Shown piece by piece: positions 1 through 10,709 of a stretch of DNA of 64,000 nucleotides. Source of the DNA: Spizellomyces sp. 'palustris'. Lineage: Eukaryota; Chytridiomycota; Chytridiomycetes; Spizellomycetales; Spizellomycetaceae. Below the pieces are notes generated by a model. The model was not told the origin of the DNA. It saw only the letters and a program-made list of their open reading frames with translations, and searched no databases. Numbering within the stretch: position 1 is the stretch's first letter; every line of letters starts with the position of its first letter. The DNA lies in the NCBI GenBank assembly GCA_006535965.1, contig QEAR01000035.1, positions 5,694 to 69,693 of the forward strand, in the 5' to 3' direction. A program made the position numbers and the translations under genes.

Positions 1-298
1 AGACCGATAGCGAACAAGTACCAAAGTACCGTATGCTGTTGGATTCAACGAGGGGACAACGTATTGAAAATGGATTTCATGAAGTCCATAAAATAGATGA
101 AAATCGATTCAAAAAAGATAAAAAACCAAACAAGTGTTAATCCCAGATTTAGCCTTGCATACATGATGAGTATTTTGAGTATCAATCAGGCTCGTCTGGT
201 GCTCAATGATACTACAGTGATACTACGTATAGCAATGTCTACTATCCACAAACATCTTATACATCGCCAATATAACGGTTGGCAACTTCAAACATATA

Positions 299-1301
299 AT
301 GCGATGCGATCCCGAAAATATAGCCGACAAGGGTGCCCGCAACCTTTGTAACGACATCGTTTTGGACATCCTGCACTACGCCACTCAACACGGATGGGAG
401 CTAGACAAAAGTCAGTTACCTTCCAAACAGGAAGCCAAAGCCAGCTCATACACTTACGCGCGGTGTGATCGATTTCAAAAATTGCAGATCCCGATCGTAA
501 GCGTTGAGATAGTGCGTGATTTGCTTATGCCGCGGGTACTCTTCCTGCGTTGCGATCGATGCTCCCAAATGTATTTTGGACGGAAACGCAACTATTCTTC
601 AGGGGTGGGTGTGTTTACAAATGGTACTTACTATTCCTGTATTATTTCTAAACCTTCCTCCCCGCAGAGCGAGGATGATTCTGCCCCTAAAAGAAGGAGA
701 TTGGATAGAGGGGCCAACCCCCGGGGAACACAGGAACAACGCGGCAGGCACTTCGTTGCACATTCCACATAGGGCAAACGAAGTAGCTAATGGCGCGCGC
801 GCCACGGCGCGAACCCAGCGGTGGGGCCGCGATGCGGGCCACGATGTCGCTGGCGTGGGGCAGAGCACCACGGCGCGGATCCAGCAAGGAGGGCACGAAG
901 TCGGCCAGACTCCCGCTGGTTTCGAAACTCCCTTGACAATTGAAAAAACACGACAAGCCGTCAAACCACGTCGTGAAGAGGGCGAGACCTTACCAGAATA
1001 CCACGCTCGTCTGATTGGCTTCTTGCACAGGATGGAATGCATCAGTGAAGACGAAATGATTTTGGGAGCATCGATCGCAACGCAGGAAGAGTACCCGCGG
1101 CATAAGCAAATCACGCACTATCTCAACGCTTACGGTCAATTAGTATCATGGCAAGGAGGTGTAGCAGGATCTCCACTTTCGAGGGGCTTCGTCGAGGGTC
1201 CTGTACCGGCTACCGAAGCCAAGTGGATCTTGCCTGCGATATTGGCGGCGCCGTTCTGGCGCTGGTTGAAGCTTTTGCGGATGGGCTTCATCGTCTTGTA
1301 A
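299..1301 (+). other. Unassigned ORF-bearing region
   Basis: Two overlapping open frames lie here, about 299-772 and 516-1301. Neither gives a protein I recognise. The second has a charged stretch near its middle (KPRREEGETLPEYHARLIG), which faintly resembles helical gag-like segments, but there is no zinc knuckle, protease or polymerase to support that. The region is partly built from the inverted repeat at 496-569/1061-1134, so much of the open frame on both strands is a by-product of the repeat. It is most likely relic or repeat DNA and not a working gene. Confidence 0.25.
496..1134. repeat. Perfect 74-bp inverted repeat with 491-bp spacer
   Basis: Bases 496-569 and 1061-1134 are exact reverse complements over 74 bp. 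The left arm begins CGTAAGCGTTGAGATAG and the right arm ends in its complement. The arms stop abruptly, and the flanking sequence is unrelated. No target-site duplication is evident at the outer ends. The arms could be terminal repeats of a small non-autonomous DNA transposon or a recent inverted duplication. Complete identity of the arms points to recent origin or ongoing conversion. Confidence 0.85.
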
Positions 1302-2358
1302 ATTCGAACACTTGCATTTGATTTACCGCCTGCTGCTAAAAGTCTGAAAATGGATACCTAGAGATGGGTCAGTAAAGTAAACCCACTTGCGCATCAGTGG
1401 TGGCATTCCCCGAATACTGGGCCTTTTTGCACCGATTCAAGTCCGTGCACCAACAATACATCGCCAATAATTGGGGGAGGCCATCATGATGAAGAATGCG
1501 CTAGAGGAGCAACATAGAGGGGGTCATAGCATGAGCCGCTCCACCCATGGACCACATATGACAACAGTCATTGCATACTCAAGTTCTGCATTGCGTTACC
1601 GCGCCGGGAAGACTTTGAGAAGTCCACCCGCAACGGTGCTGCTCCTGGGCTTCCAATGTCCCAAGCTGTACGGAAGCGGATGCGCAGCTCAGCTACGAAT
1701 GCGCTGCCAGACAGGAAAGTTGAAGGGATACGCGCAGCCATCACCACCACCACTGACACGCAAACAAAATTTGCAAAACAAGTCACATCATGCTTTTGCA
1801 GCAATTCGGCTCGGTCGCGATTCCCGTTTGGGTCTTCTCGATGTATGCCAAACTACTGAGGGCGTGGCACGAGGCGCATCAGCTTTGCCATTCATATTTT
1901 TGCAATGAACGGAGACGTGAGAAAGTAGATGGGGCCTTTATATAGGAGGAACGCGTCAAGGGGTACCTGCGCCACACCTGAGACAACAGGTGGTTACCAT
2001 GGTCGGTTGCTATGACCGTAGTTGGCATTTGTAAGAGCCGAAAGACCTAAGAATACTTTACATCATCTTACTATTGCGTTCTTGTACCATGTTGGTTTGG
2101 TCTTTCAGAAATAAACTTCAAAGACCATATAAGAATTCAATCATAGTGCCAAGCCAGCTTAGAAAGATCCTGCTGCAATGAATTCAATCAGCGCATTCTC
2201 GTGTGATGCAAGCTGACGGATAGCCTAACAACCTCAATTCTATCATGATAATGATTTGTGTTGTGTGCGAGGGAGCTTGAAACTTTTACATTTACATTTG
2301 ATAAGACCTGGAAGCTATCGGCGCAAACAAATCTAACCGCCTTTGCTACATTGAAGTT
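1302..2358. other. No gene seen
   Basis: Only short overlapping open frames on both strands are present, none with a recognisable domain or a consistent intron-exon pattern. The stretch is taken as intergenic or relic sequence. Confidence 0.5.
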
Positions 2359-2637
2359 CTATTTTACTACAGTATGAATACAATATGAGATCAAGTTAAA
2401 ATACAGAGTTCCAAAAGCTTTGAGTATTCCATTCAGAACGGCTAATGCCGCCGCACTCATGACGAGGAATGCAATGCCCGTTTTCGCATTCTTACGGAAG
2501 CCGGAGACAGTGCTGATAGTGATGGTCTCTTGAGCATTAAGCTTGTCCAAGGTTATGTTACTTCGCAATGGATCTGGCGAGCTGCAACGACTCGTAGCAG
2601 CAGGAGCGGCCACTATAGCAGTCGCTAATGACAACAA
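2359..2637 (-). CDS. Possible small secreted or membrane protein
   Basis: This is a 92-residue open frame whose start resembles a signal peptide (MLSLATAIVAAPAATSRC). A hydrophobic stretch at about residues 54-72 could be a membrane helix. No family is recognised. It lies beside repeat copies of the WENEG family and has no gene neighbours that suggest a role. It could equally be a chance frame or the end of a spliced gene, so confidence is low. Confidence 0.25.
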   Translation of the reverse strand: MLSLATAIVAAPAATSRCSSPDPLRSNITLDKLNAQETITISTVSGFRKNAKTGIAFLVMSAAALAVLNGILKAFGTLYFNLISYCIHTVVK

Positions 2638-2720
2638 TGTTAACTATGTTCATCCTTCATGAGCGCAAAAGAATGACACTTACTGGCAGGCCAACCTGGA
2701 CTAAGCGACTCTGTGATTTC

Positions 2721-2853
2721 GAAAGTGCCCGTCCGAGCTGGGATCAGGGCCCTCCCTGAGTACAGGGAATTGGAAATAAACGAGAACCCGCTGGTAGCCG
2801 CGATCATCGGCTGTCTGTTGGCTACGTAGTGGGAAAACGAAGAAAACATAGGT
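2721..2853 (+). repeat. WENEG-family fragment, plus-strand copy
   Basis: This block is the inverted counterpart of 3055-3196. Both share a run beginning GAAAGTGCCCGTCCGAGCTG and continue for about 130 bp at roughly 90% identity by eye. The conceptual product contains ELEINENPLVAAIIG and a WENE-like motif, the same domain as the minus-strand copy and the copies near 20 kb. This copy looks degenerate. Confidence 0.65.
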
Positions 2854-2999
2854 CGCAGAATCAGGGTGTCCATGGCGTGCGAGGGCAGTCTGCCCTTCAG
2901 AACTACCACGAACGAAGTATTCCGCATTTTGAGGTTCGTTCCAATGGATAATGATTCTGAATAATGAAATGATTATTAGGATTAGAATTCTACGGTGTT

Positions 3000-3400
3000 T
3001 GATTCCAGGCGATTTCAAATTTATATTCTCTTCCACCTCTACAAGACCTACCATATCTCGACCGATTTTTCCTTCGTTTTCCCACTGTGTCGCCAACAGG
3101 CGGCCAATAATCGCGGCTACCAGCGGGTTCTCGTTTATTTCCAATTCCTGGAATTCAGGAAGGGCCCTGATCCCAGCTCGGACGGGCACTTTCAATTCTA
3201 ATAAACCGCAAAAATTAAGCAACACCTCAGAGGTAGGGTAAGGACGCAATGGCCGACGTACTTGCTGATGTCAATTCTTGTACAATTCTGGACGTGGACC
3301 TGCTTCAGGCCATCATCTCCAAGGTTGGAAATCAAGTCCTGCGCAGCGAGTTTGGCGTAGAACAAGTTCAAGTGGATTGTGGATGGTAAAAAACTATTTC
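3000..3400 (-). pseudogene. WENEG-family gene fragment, minus-strand copy
   Basis: A conserved protein block reads GRLLATQWENEGKI, preceded by ENPLVAAIIG and by a short block TRIDISK just before a likely intron. The same order (VIDVNK, likely intron, an arginine-rich block with PEY, then GRLL-T-WENEGKI) recurs near 19.9-20.2 kb, so this is a dispersed family with a shared intron position. No known domain is recognised. No start or complete coding frame can be assigned, so it is recorded as a fragment. It faces the plus-strand copy at 2721-2853. Confidence 0.5.
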
Positions 3401-3836
3401 CTATTTCCAAACGCAATGACTTTTTGCATTTTACGTACACAGTATTAGATCATATTACGCTCTGATCGCGTATGACTGTACAGTATACGGTACGTAAAAT
3501 GACTACCACATAATCACAACTCCAATAATCGAATATACCACTCCTACACTGTTAATCATCGCTCCTCCTCGTATGGCACACTGCAACTGCGATTGCAACC
3601 ATGCAGCTAACGTGACTGATGAGCTGTCGGTAGTGACTGCGTGCTAAAAGGGTGTGCGGTGATTAGCAGTAGGCTTCCGAACGCCTGGACAAGACGGATA
3701 GGTGTCCTATGGCGACATGGGAATCAAATCAAGATAAATTAACACAGAGTGGAAAAGGTCATGAAGAGGTAATCACTATTGCAGTAGCAGGGTGTTGAAA
3801 AATGACTGTGCGCTAGAATACCGCTGGCGAGACCCT

Positions 3837-4622
3837 TTACTTGAGTTTCCCCGCCTCCAAAAATCTCTTTGTATTCTCTCTATATGCTAGCATTTGCCAA
3901 AACATGACAACTCCCAAGGACGCACCCAGAATAGCGGAAACCCTTGCGACAGGATCATCCACTTCCACCAACGTCGTAAACATCCGTCCCAGCCCACATA
4001 GTAATCCCATAGATAGCGTCGCAGGTGATATCGCGCCAATGTGCTTTACCCGCCAATTCTCAAGGATTTGCACTACGGAGCCCGTCATAAATGCCGGCAC
4101 CGTCAATCCCAAGAGAGTTTGTAACATTGAATCAGACACCTTGCTGGGGTTCATCAGCAGTCTCAGTGCCTGCGCATAAAGTGCCAAAAATGGAACCACC
4201 ACACTCAATGGTCGCCGTTTCCAGTGTACGGCTAGTATCAGCAAATTCGCCGCAAGAAGGCACGGTACTTCTCCCCACGTAGTAAAGGCGTTTCCTGCTC
4301 GAATGTTGAAGGCCAGCCCAATGGTGAACCCAAACGTTTCGAGAGCTATCGGCGTTATTGGAATACCGTGAGTTGACTGCACTTTGAGGATAGGGAGGAG
4401 CGAGGGGAGTTTTAGTGTGGACCCGAGGACCAGGATGACAGTGCCAAGAAGCTTTGAAAGCAGAAGGAGGGTCGTTGGAGTTGGTGAAGTTAGGCTCTGG
4501 GTTACCATGACCGTTGAATTGAATACGGCGGTGGAATTGAAGGACTTGTCGTTTGGATCCATCGCCTTCTGTTGTGAAGGTGAGTGGTATGCGGGCGCCA
4601 TGAGGGATAGTACATTAACCAC
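3837..4622 (-). CDS. MPDU1: MPDU1-like dolichol-phosphate-mannose utilisation protein
   Basis: This is a 261-residue multi-pass ER membrane protein of the MPDU1 (SL15/Lec35) PQ-loop family. In animals MPDU1 is needed for the use of dolichol-phosphate-mannose and -glucose in N-glycan, GPI and other lumenal glycosylation. The family is visible in the central block STHGIPITPIALETFGFTIG, followed by FNIRAGNAFTTWGEVPCLL, which matches the family's 'S-G-S...E......N...F..WGE' pattern, and in repeated hydrophobic segments across residues 50-245. Length agrees with animal MPDU1 (about 247). The coding region is a single exon. The first ATG is at 4622, but ATGs at 4601 and 4562 are also possible. Upstream lies a duplicated piece of the PTPA gene's 5' region. 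The next genes, an L-type lectin and calnexin, also act on ER glycoproteins. Confidence 0.85.
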   Translation of the reverse strand: MVNVLSLMAPAYHSPSQQKAMDPNDKSFNSTAVFNSTVMVTQSLTSPTPTTLLLLSKLLGTVILVLGSTLKLPSLLPILKVQSTHGIPITPIALETFGFTIGLAFNIRAGNAFTTWGEVPCLLAANLLILAVHWKRRPLSVVVPFLALYAQALRLLMNPSKVSDSMLQTLLGLTVPAFMTGSVVQILENWRVKHIGAISPATLSMGLLCGLGRMFTTLVEVDDPVARVSAILGASLGVVMFWQMLAYRENTKRFLEAGKLK

Positions 4623-4630
4623 GGCTTGAC

Positions 4631-4763
4631 GGTCGGGTCCGCCATGATATTGTCAGCTATTGCGTCATGAGCTGTGCCACGCACAGTCACCCAATGATAG
4701 GGACAGATATGCCAGCACCCGATCTAAATTTGCAAATGTTCAATCCAAACTCATTTCTTCAGT
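4631..4763 (+). repeat. Diverged copy of the PTPA promoter and first codons
   Basis: This block matches 25959-26101, which is the immediate 5' region of the PTPA gene, at roughly 85% by eye. Shared runs include ATGATATTGTCAG, CAGATATGCC, GCACCCGAT and ATGTTCAATCCAAACTCA. The last of these is the PTPA start codon with its first codons (MFNPNS). Here it sits just upstream of MPDU1 in the opposite orientation to that gene, and homology ends soon after the start codons, so it is a truncated segmental copy. Confidence 0.8.
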
Positions 4764-4884
4764 CCCATTGTATTAACAAGAATCATGACTTTCGTCATGA
4801 AAAATATGTGCACCCCCCGCCCCCATGGAAGAGCAGCCAACAAGTTGGAAGCCTTCATCCGGAATTATTTCCTTCAAAACAGTT

Positions 4885-6137
4885 CTAAAATCGCTTGAAA
4901 GACCTCTCCTCCCGCATTCTCAGGACCACCCATATTCCGTAACAGACGACTGAAAAGATTGATAGCGACAGAAGGATAGTGAAATAGTGCCAGGCGCCCC
5001 CTGAAGACTTGTTGACCAGTTTTTGTTGACTGTACTCGGGACGGGAGTGTGATGGCTGTTTTGCAAATGGTTACAGTTAGTGCATATCATGTGGGACAGA
5101 TGGCACTGTGGAAGACTCACGTTGGTAATGCCTTTTGTGGTAATAGTGGTGATGTCGTGGTTGTCTGGCGCATAAAATACAATCATCAATAATAGCGTAG
5201 GGGGATGCGGAAGGAAAAAGGGTTCGTTACATACCAGAGACATCCCCGGTGAACGCCGAGAAGCCCAAGTACCCGTGAGTTGGCAATGACACATTGTACT
5301 TTGTAAAGCACGGTTCCCACGTATCATCGCCCTTGTAATTGAGTGACACCTCCACCATATCATCTTTATAATATTTGATCCGAGCCTTTGTCGCCACGTC
5401 CTTCTGCTTAAAGTTGACCGAGCATCCACCGATTTGATTTGTCACGCCATCGTTCGCATGGTCATATTTTGTTTTACCGTCCCCAATCATGGCATTGACG
5501 TAGGGGAAGGAAAATTTATGTTTTCCATTGGCATAAGTGTCGAAAAATACTCCTAGCCCAGTGAATTGATCCTTGTTGCCGTAAACCGGACCCGGCTGTT
5601 CCTTGTCGGTGGTGTACCAAAACGCAAAACCATCCCCATGGAGACCTGAGCTTGCTCCGTGGACCTTGAAGTCGAATTCCACGAGCCAGGAGCTGCTGGT
5701 GAACGGCTTGATAATTTGTGTTTACATATTAGATTGATGGAAAGGAGATACAAAGATGAAGAAAGTAAATATTACCTGCTTACTCCATAGCCATCCTGAC
5801 TTTGATGGTAGCTCAGGAGTCAGGCGAACGAATCGGTTCACCTCCATCAGAGCATCTAAACAAGAGATACATCAGCCATCTTGGACGTGTTACAATGCTA
5901 TATTTGCGGCCTATACCTCCACCAAAGTTCCACCATCTGTTCTGCAGGTTCTCCTCTAAATAATACTCATAGTTCAGTACAAGTTTCAAGAGGAACTAGC
6001 ATCATAAAGGACACCTCACCGACGTATGGCGGTGCAAGGCACCAGCTGAACAAGGTAAAGTACTGCTCCGAGGATGGCTCTTGAGAGGCCACTCCGCAGA
6101 CTAGTAAGGATAATATTCCCAATATTAGAGCTTTCAT
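4885..6137 (-). CDS. L-type lectin cargo receptor (VIP36/Emp46-47 family)
   Basis: This is a type I membrane lectin that binds high-mannose N-glycans and cycles between ER and Golgi. It is spliced: exon 1 is 6137-6020 (signal peptide MKALILGILSLLVCGVAS), followed by small exons, the main exon at about 5715-5230, a short exon near 5175-5120, and a final exon ending at 4885. Domain marks are NLQNRWWNFGGDAL, WLVEFDFKVHG, GDGFAFWYT, a calcium-site region GVFFDTYANGKH and HGYLGFSAFTGD near the end of the beta-sandwich. The last exon encodes one membrane helix (WHYFTILLSLSIFSVV) and a short basic tail ending RSFKRF. That resembles the KRF-type ER-export tails of VIP36, though the end is one residue different. 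It lies divergent to calnexin, which also handles glycoproteins. Confidence 0.88.
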
Positions 6138-6599
6138 TTTATGGTTTACTGCGGGTTTATCAGCGTGAAGAGAATGTTGACGCAGAACCGAGGGCGAAAA
6201 TTGGCGCGCCAGAGTTCTACCAGCTATGAGGCTCCTTTGCGCGTCCTGAATGTCCAAAGGAATTGTCGTCAGCTTTCTGAATAAATCAACCGCTTTACAC
6301 CCTTCCCCTACCAACGATGGACACCCTGCTCCTCGTCTAACGTCGTCGTCTTGCGGCGATCTCCCCGAAACTTGTGTGTTCCAACAGTTTCGATGCGCAG
6401 CAGCAATTGCAGCCACGTGATACATATTCAGACCAATCACAGAATGCCAACATTTGTGTAATCAAACCATAAAAGGAAAGCGTCTATGAAGGCCTGTGGG
6501 AATAAAGGGCGGGGTCCCCTTACCTTCCCATCGCCGTTTGCAGCCCATCCTCATCTTCCAATCCTCCCCTGCCTGCTTTTTGCTCAGTCTGAAATCGCG
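6138..6599. promoter_or_regulatory. Shared divergent promoter, lectin and calnexin
   Basis: The 462-bp gap separates the start codons of the minus-strand lectin and plus-strand calnexin, so both must be driven from it. It holds a CACGTG palindrome at about 6415-6420 and a CCAAT box at about 6433. Both motif types occur in ER-stress promoters, but their spacing and order do not match the canonical ERSE (CCAAT-N9-CCACG). Joint regulation is inferred only from the layout. Confidence 0.5.
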
Positions 6600-8848
6600 A
6601 TGAAGCTCCGTTACATTGTGCCCGCGTGCCTAGCGCTCGCGTCGGTTGCGGTCGCGGATTCCTCAGATGGCGTCTCTGTTGCGTTTGTGGTACGTGTACC
6701 TTGTGTTGGTTGGTGACTGCCCGACTGTTAAGCTTACACTCGTCCATGGACTATTATGATCTTGTAGCCAACATCACTTACTGCCCCTTTCCTGGAGCAA
6801 TTTGCGTCTGGATGGGAACGGCGCTGGACACCGTCCGAGACTAAAAAGTCTGTCGACGGAGTGGAGGACGAGGAGCTCCTCCGGTACCGCGGCCAATGGG
6901 GTGTTGAGGAATCTCAAAACTCTGTCATTGCAGGAGACGAGGGACTGGTTGTCAAAACTGCTGCAGCACATCATGTAAGAGATCTTACGATTGTGCGGTA
7001 GAGGTTAAAGATGACGGATTATTGACACGTGTACGCCTCTGTAGGCAATTGCCGCAAAGTTTGACAAGCCTGTGGACCCGACTGGAAAGTCTCTGGTTGT
7101 GCAGTAAGTCACTCATTATGCGGATGTGCCAAGGTCTGAATTTTGTGTGATGTTGACCATATTGATATTACAGGTATGAGGTCAAGCTTCAGAACGGATT
7201 AGAGTGTGGGGGAGCGTACATGAAGCTTCTCTCTCAAGACAACTCGTTTGATCCCAAGAAATTCGACGACAGGACTCCCTATACCATCAGTAAGTTCAAG
7301 GCTTCATCAGCGCATCTCTATACCGGCCGATTATTGACTTACTGTCCTAGTGTTCGGTCCCGACAAATGTGGATTGACCAACAAGGTCCACTTCATTTTC
7401 CGTCACAAGGTTTGTGCAGAACCTATGTATTCTTGTTATCCGGTATCGGGCTAACCCTACCTTGTCGTCAGAATCCCAAAACTGGGGAGTTTGAAGAAAA
7501 GCACGTCAATGCCCCACCGGCGGCCAAAACGGACAAGAACACTCACCTCTACACGTTGATTGTGAATCCCGACCAATCGTTCAAGATTCTCATTGACAAC
7601 GAAGAAGTCAAGAAGGGATCTCTTCTTGAGGATTTCACTCCTTCGGTCAACCCCCCGAAGGAAATCGACGATCCTAATGACAAAAAGCCTTCTGACTGGG
7701 TTGAGGAAGCTCAGATTCCTGATCCAAAAGCCACAAAGCCTGATGACTGGGATGAGGAAGCACCCCTTGAAATTGTGGATGAAGATGCCAAGAAGCCTAG
7801 CGATTGGCTTGATGACGAACCCTTGTCCATTCCCGACCCCGAGGCTCAGAAGCCTGAAGATTGGGACGACGAGGAAGATGGTGACTGGGTCGCCCCGACT
7901 GTTTCCAACCCCAAGTGTGAAAAGGCGTCTGGATGCGGCGAGTGGAAAAAGCCCACGAAAAGGAATCCCAACTACAAGGGCAAGTGGAAGGCACCATTGA
8001 TTGACAACCCGAAGTACAAGGGCCCCTGGGCGCCGCGCAAGATCCCCAACCCCAACTACTTTGAGGACAAGACACCTTCCAACTTTAACAAGATTGTAGG
8101 GATCAATCAGATTGAAAGCTTTGGTCGTGTGTATGTTGTAACAATTTTCTCTGCGTAGGGTGCAATTGGATTCGAACTCTGGACCATGCAAGACAAGATC
8201 CTCTTCGACAATATTTACGTTGGACACAGCGCAGAGGATGCCAAGAAATTGGCGGAAGAGAGCTTTGCGGTTAAGGCCAAATTGGAGAAGGAGGACGAAC
8301 CCAAGCCTGAAAAGGAAAAGGTGTGCATGAAGCTTCATCCGGTTTTTCCATAGTATGGCGCAATCCTTATCACATGGCGGTCCAGGGCGAGACCAAGGAC
8401 TTCCCTCTTCTTGAGAGAGTCAATGAGATCAAGGACCAAGTCCTCGACTTTGTTCAACGCGTTCAGAAAGACCCTGTCGAAGCTATCCAGGAGCTTCCAC
8501 AGATTGCCGCCGGCGTCATTGGTACCGCGATTGTCGTTCCTATGTTATTGGTGGGAGCCATTATCAGCATGGGATCCAAAAAGGTGAAGTGCATCTTGGT
8601 GTACCTGTGGCTGACGGTTTGGTTGCTGACATGATTTCTATTCTGCACTACAGCCCGCTGTAAAGAAGGTCAAGAAGTTGGACGTCGCCGCTAAAAAGAA
8701 GGACGCACAGTCTGATGAGGACGAGGAAGAAGAGGAGGAGGAAGTTGTTGTTGTGAAAAAGAAGGATGACAAGAAGGGCGGGGCTCAAAAGAGAAAGACT
8801 GCGGGGAAAAAGAACAAGGAGGAGGAGGACGAGGAGGAGGATGAATAG
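6600..8848 (+). CDS. CNX1: Calnexin
   Basis: This ER membrane chaperone binds monoglucosylated N-glycoproteins. The start at 6600 is chosen because it opens with a signal peptide ([20 protein letters not shown]); an in-frame ATG at 6486 would bury it. The lectin domain includes GGAYMKLL and IMFGPDKCG-type sequence across several short introns. The P-domain arm has four type-1 repeats (such as [12 protein letters not shown] and [12 protein letters not shown]) and about four type-2 repeats (such as [16 protein letters not shown]), the four-plus-four count of calnexin; calreticulin has three plus three. Near the end are a membrane helix ([17 protein letters not shown]) and a Lys/Glu-rich cytosolic tail ending EEEDE, with no KKXX signal. 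The last intron lies at about 8584-8653. A T-run follows the stop. Confidence 0.93.
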
Positions 8849-9186
8849 ATGTGGAGTGGTTTTTGGAGGCATTTACTTTTTTTTTTCTGTAGTTTTTTTG
8901 CCATAGCTTTTAACGTTTTGGGTTTACATGGTGGTGTTGTGCGATGATTGTGGACAATCAAAACAATAAGAAACCTCATTCGGCCAAAAATGTGCAACGG
9001 CTGTTTTACAAATAACGCACAGTGGCAAGAGCATGAAAGGGAACATACTTAAAGAGTTATTTTTCTTTATTTCTTAATGCTCATTATTAAACGAGCGCAA
9101 AAAAGGAATATACAATATCCGCCCAACCGAGAAAAATAATAATCTGTACAGATAAAGAATAAAGAATAATGGAAAAATCACAAGGT
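8849..9186. other. Convergent 3' intergenic gap, no gene
   Basis: This AT-rich gap separates the convergent calnexin and CRAL-TRIO genes. It contains T- and A-runs consistent with two 3' UTRs, and nothing else is seen. Confidence 0.6.
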
Positions 9187-10709
9187 TCAACATCTCAATG
9201 CACCCCCAACCGCCACGACAACGGCCGGTGCCTCAAGAAAGCACACGTCCCTTTTTGTCTTTCCAGCCAACACCAACTTCCAGTATAGCCGTTTGAATCT
9301 CTCGGTATTCCTGGCGCCAACCAACGTCAAGGCCAAAACGCAGAGGCACATGTATCGAAGTTTGGTTGACGACAAGAAAGAGTAGAGGGTTGCGGGGGTT
9401 TTAAGGAGAGTGGATTTTATCAGCGTTCTGCGGCGGCGTCTGGGCGGCTGTTGTGAAGCTACGAGCGGTATCGCATGGTCGGGACGGTTGAATGGGCGCA
9501 TGACGAGTCCACCACCTGCGTTTGAGGAGCGTAGGGACGTGTAGCCGGATCCGGAGACGGCAGCCTGTGCCGCTAGGGTTTTTAGACTTTTTGTGCTTCC
9601 GACGCGATTCATACCATGCAGGTTGCGGCCACTCGAGACGCGTAGTAGGTTTTGTAAATCTGCTGCGGAGCGACAGGGTGTCATGGGAGCTTCAACGGCA
9701 TCGTACCAAATGTCTTCATCTTCGTGGTACCCTTCGTCTTCAGCGTCCATTAAGGATATTTGGTGGGATATGCGCGGAGATGTAGAGTGATAATTTGGAT
9801 GGCAAAAGTTGGTGTATACAGGGCATGTGTTGAGAGAATAGGGTGTCGCCTCATACCCCCCGAGGTAGGTGGGGAGGTTTTCGGGGGAGATATGGGCAGT
9901 GAGTTCCTCAGTGGTGAGGAACATGAGTTTTTTGGTTGCGTCCGCTGGCAGAGCCGTTTTGAGCACAGACCAGATACCAGAGTGGATCCAGCCATAGTTG
10001 AGAACGTAGACAGTGCCAACGGTTTGGGGATAGTGATGAGAGAAGAGGTCATGGAAAAGGGGTATCATGTCGTATTTAACATTGCTCAGTCCGACGCCCT
10101 CCAAGTCGACAATGATAGATATTTGGGCAATGATGCGATCGCTGGCTTCATCTAATATGCCCAACTCTCTCCGTTTTCTCACTTCCTCGTTGATGGATTG
10201 AACGACCCTGCGTGCAACTTCCATGGCCAGTATAAAGTGCCATCTTAGATCCTCGAAATCACCATGCCCGTGTTTCGAAAAGTGACGGAGGTTAAGCACC
10301 GCCACTGGACGGCCCAACTTGTCTGTTCGCAAAAAATAAAAGAGGCCCTTTTGGAGGAATTGGAGGGCAGAGGGAGGGAGGGAAGATAAGGAAAGGTTTG
10401 GAAGGTCATTTTGTAGTCGCCAGTCGATATGACTGAGAAGAGCTGCATGCGTTGCGGCGTGGTCATACTTGTGCTTTTTGTAAAAGCGAAACAATAGTGC
10501 TATATTCCCGGTGAGCTTTGACATATATAGCAAAAAAGAAAAGCTGCTGCCCGATTCTTACCTTCGTCGACCAAAAGTTCCGCAATGTGATGCAGTTCTC
10601 TCCGCGACAAATCCATATCCTTTCTCGACGCAGCAATCGTCTTTGCCAAGGCATCTCTCACTGCCGCAATGCCTTGGGCATGCTGTCTGACGAGCATAGT
10701 CAAGTCCAT
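9187..10709 (-). CDS. CRAL-TRIO (Sec14-like) lipid-transfer protein with C-terminal hydrophobic segment
   Basis: This Sec14-superfamily protein of about 486 residues probably moves or senses phosphoinositides or other lipids. Exon 1 is 10709-10562; a 62-bp intron (10561-10500) leads to exon 2, 10499-9187, with matching phase. The N-terminal helical part reads LLFRFYKKHKYDHAATHAALL. The lipid-binding domain shows DKLGRPVAVLNLRHF, SIIVDLEGVGLSNVKYDMI, TVYVLNYGWIHSGIWSVLKTAL and ENLPTYLGG, the family's order. After about residue 280 follows a low-complexity region, then a hydrophobic segment (YMCLCVLALTLVGA) near the C-terminus that may anchor it to a membrane. It is convergent with calnexin. 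The substrate cannot be told from sequence. Confidence 0.85.

Noticed and set aside
6410-6440. ER-stress element (ERSE) in the lectin/calnexin promoter
   Set aside because: CCACG and CCAAT are both there, but in the wrong order and spacing for ERSE or ERSE-II, so only the single motifs are noted.
7457-8338. 293-residue minus-strand frame over calnexin
   Set aside because: Complement of the calnexin P-domain repeats.
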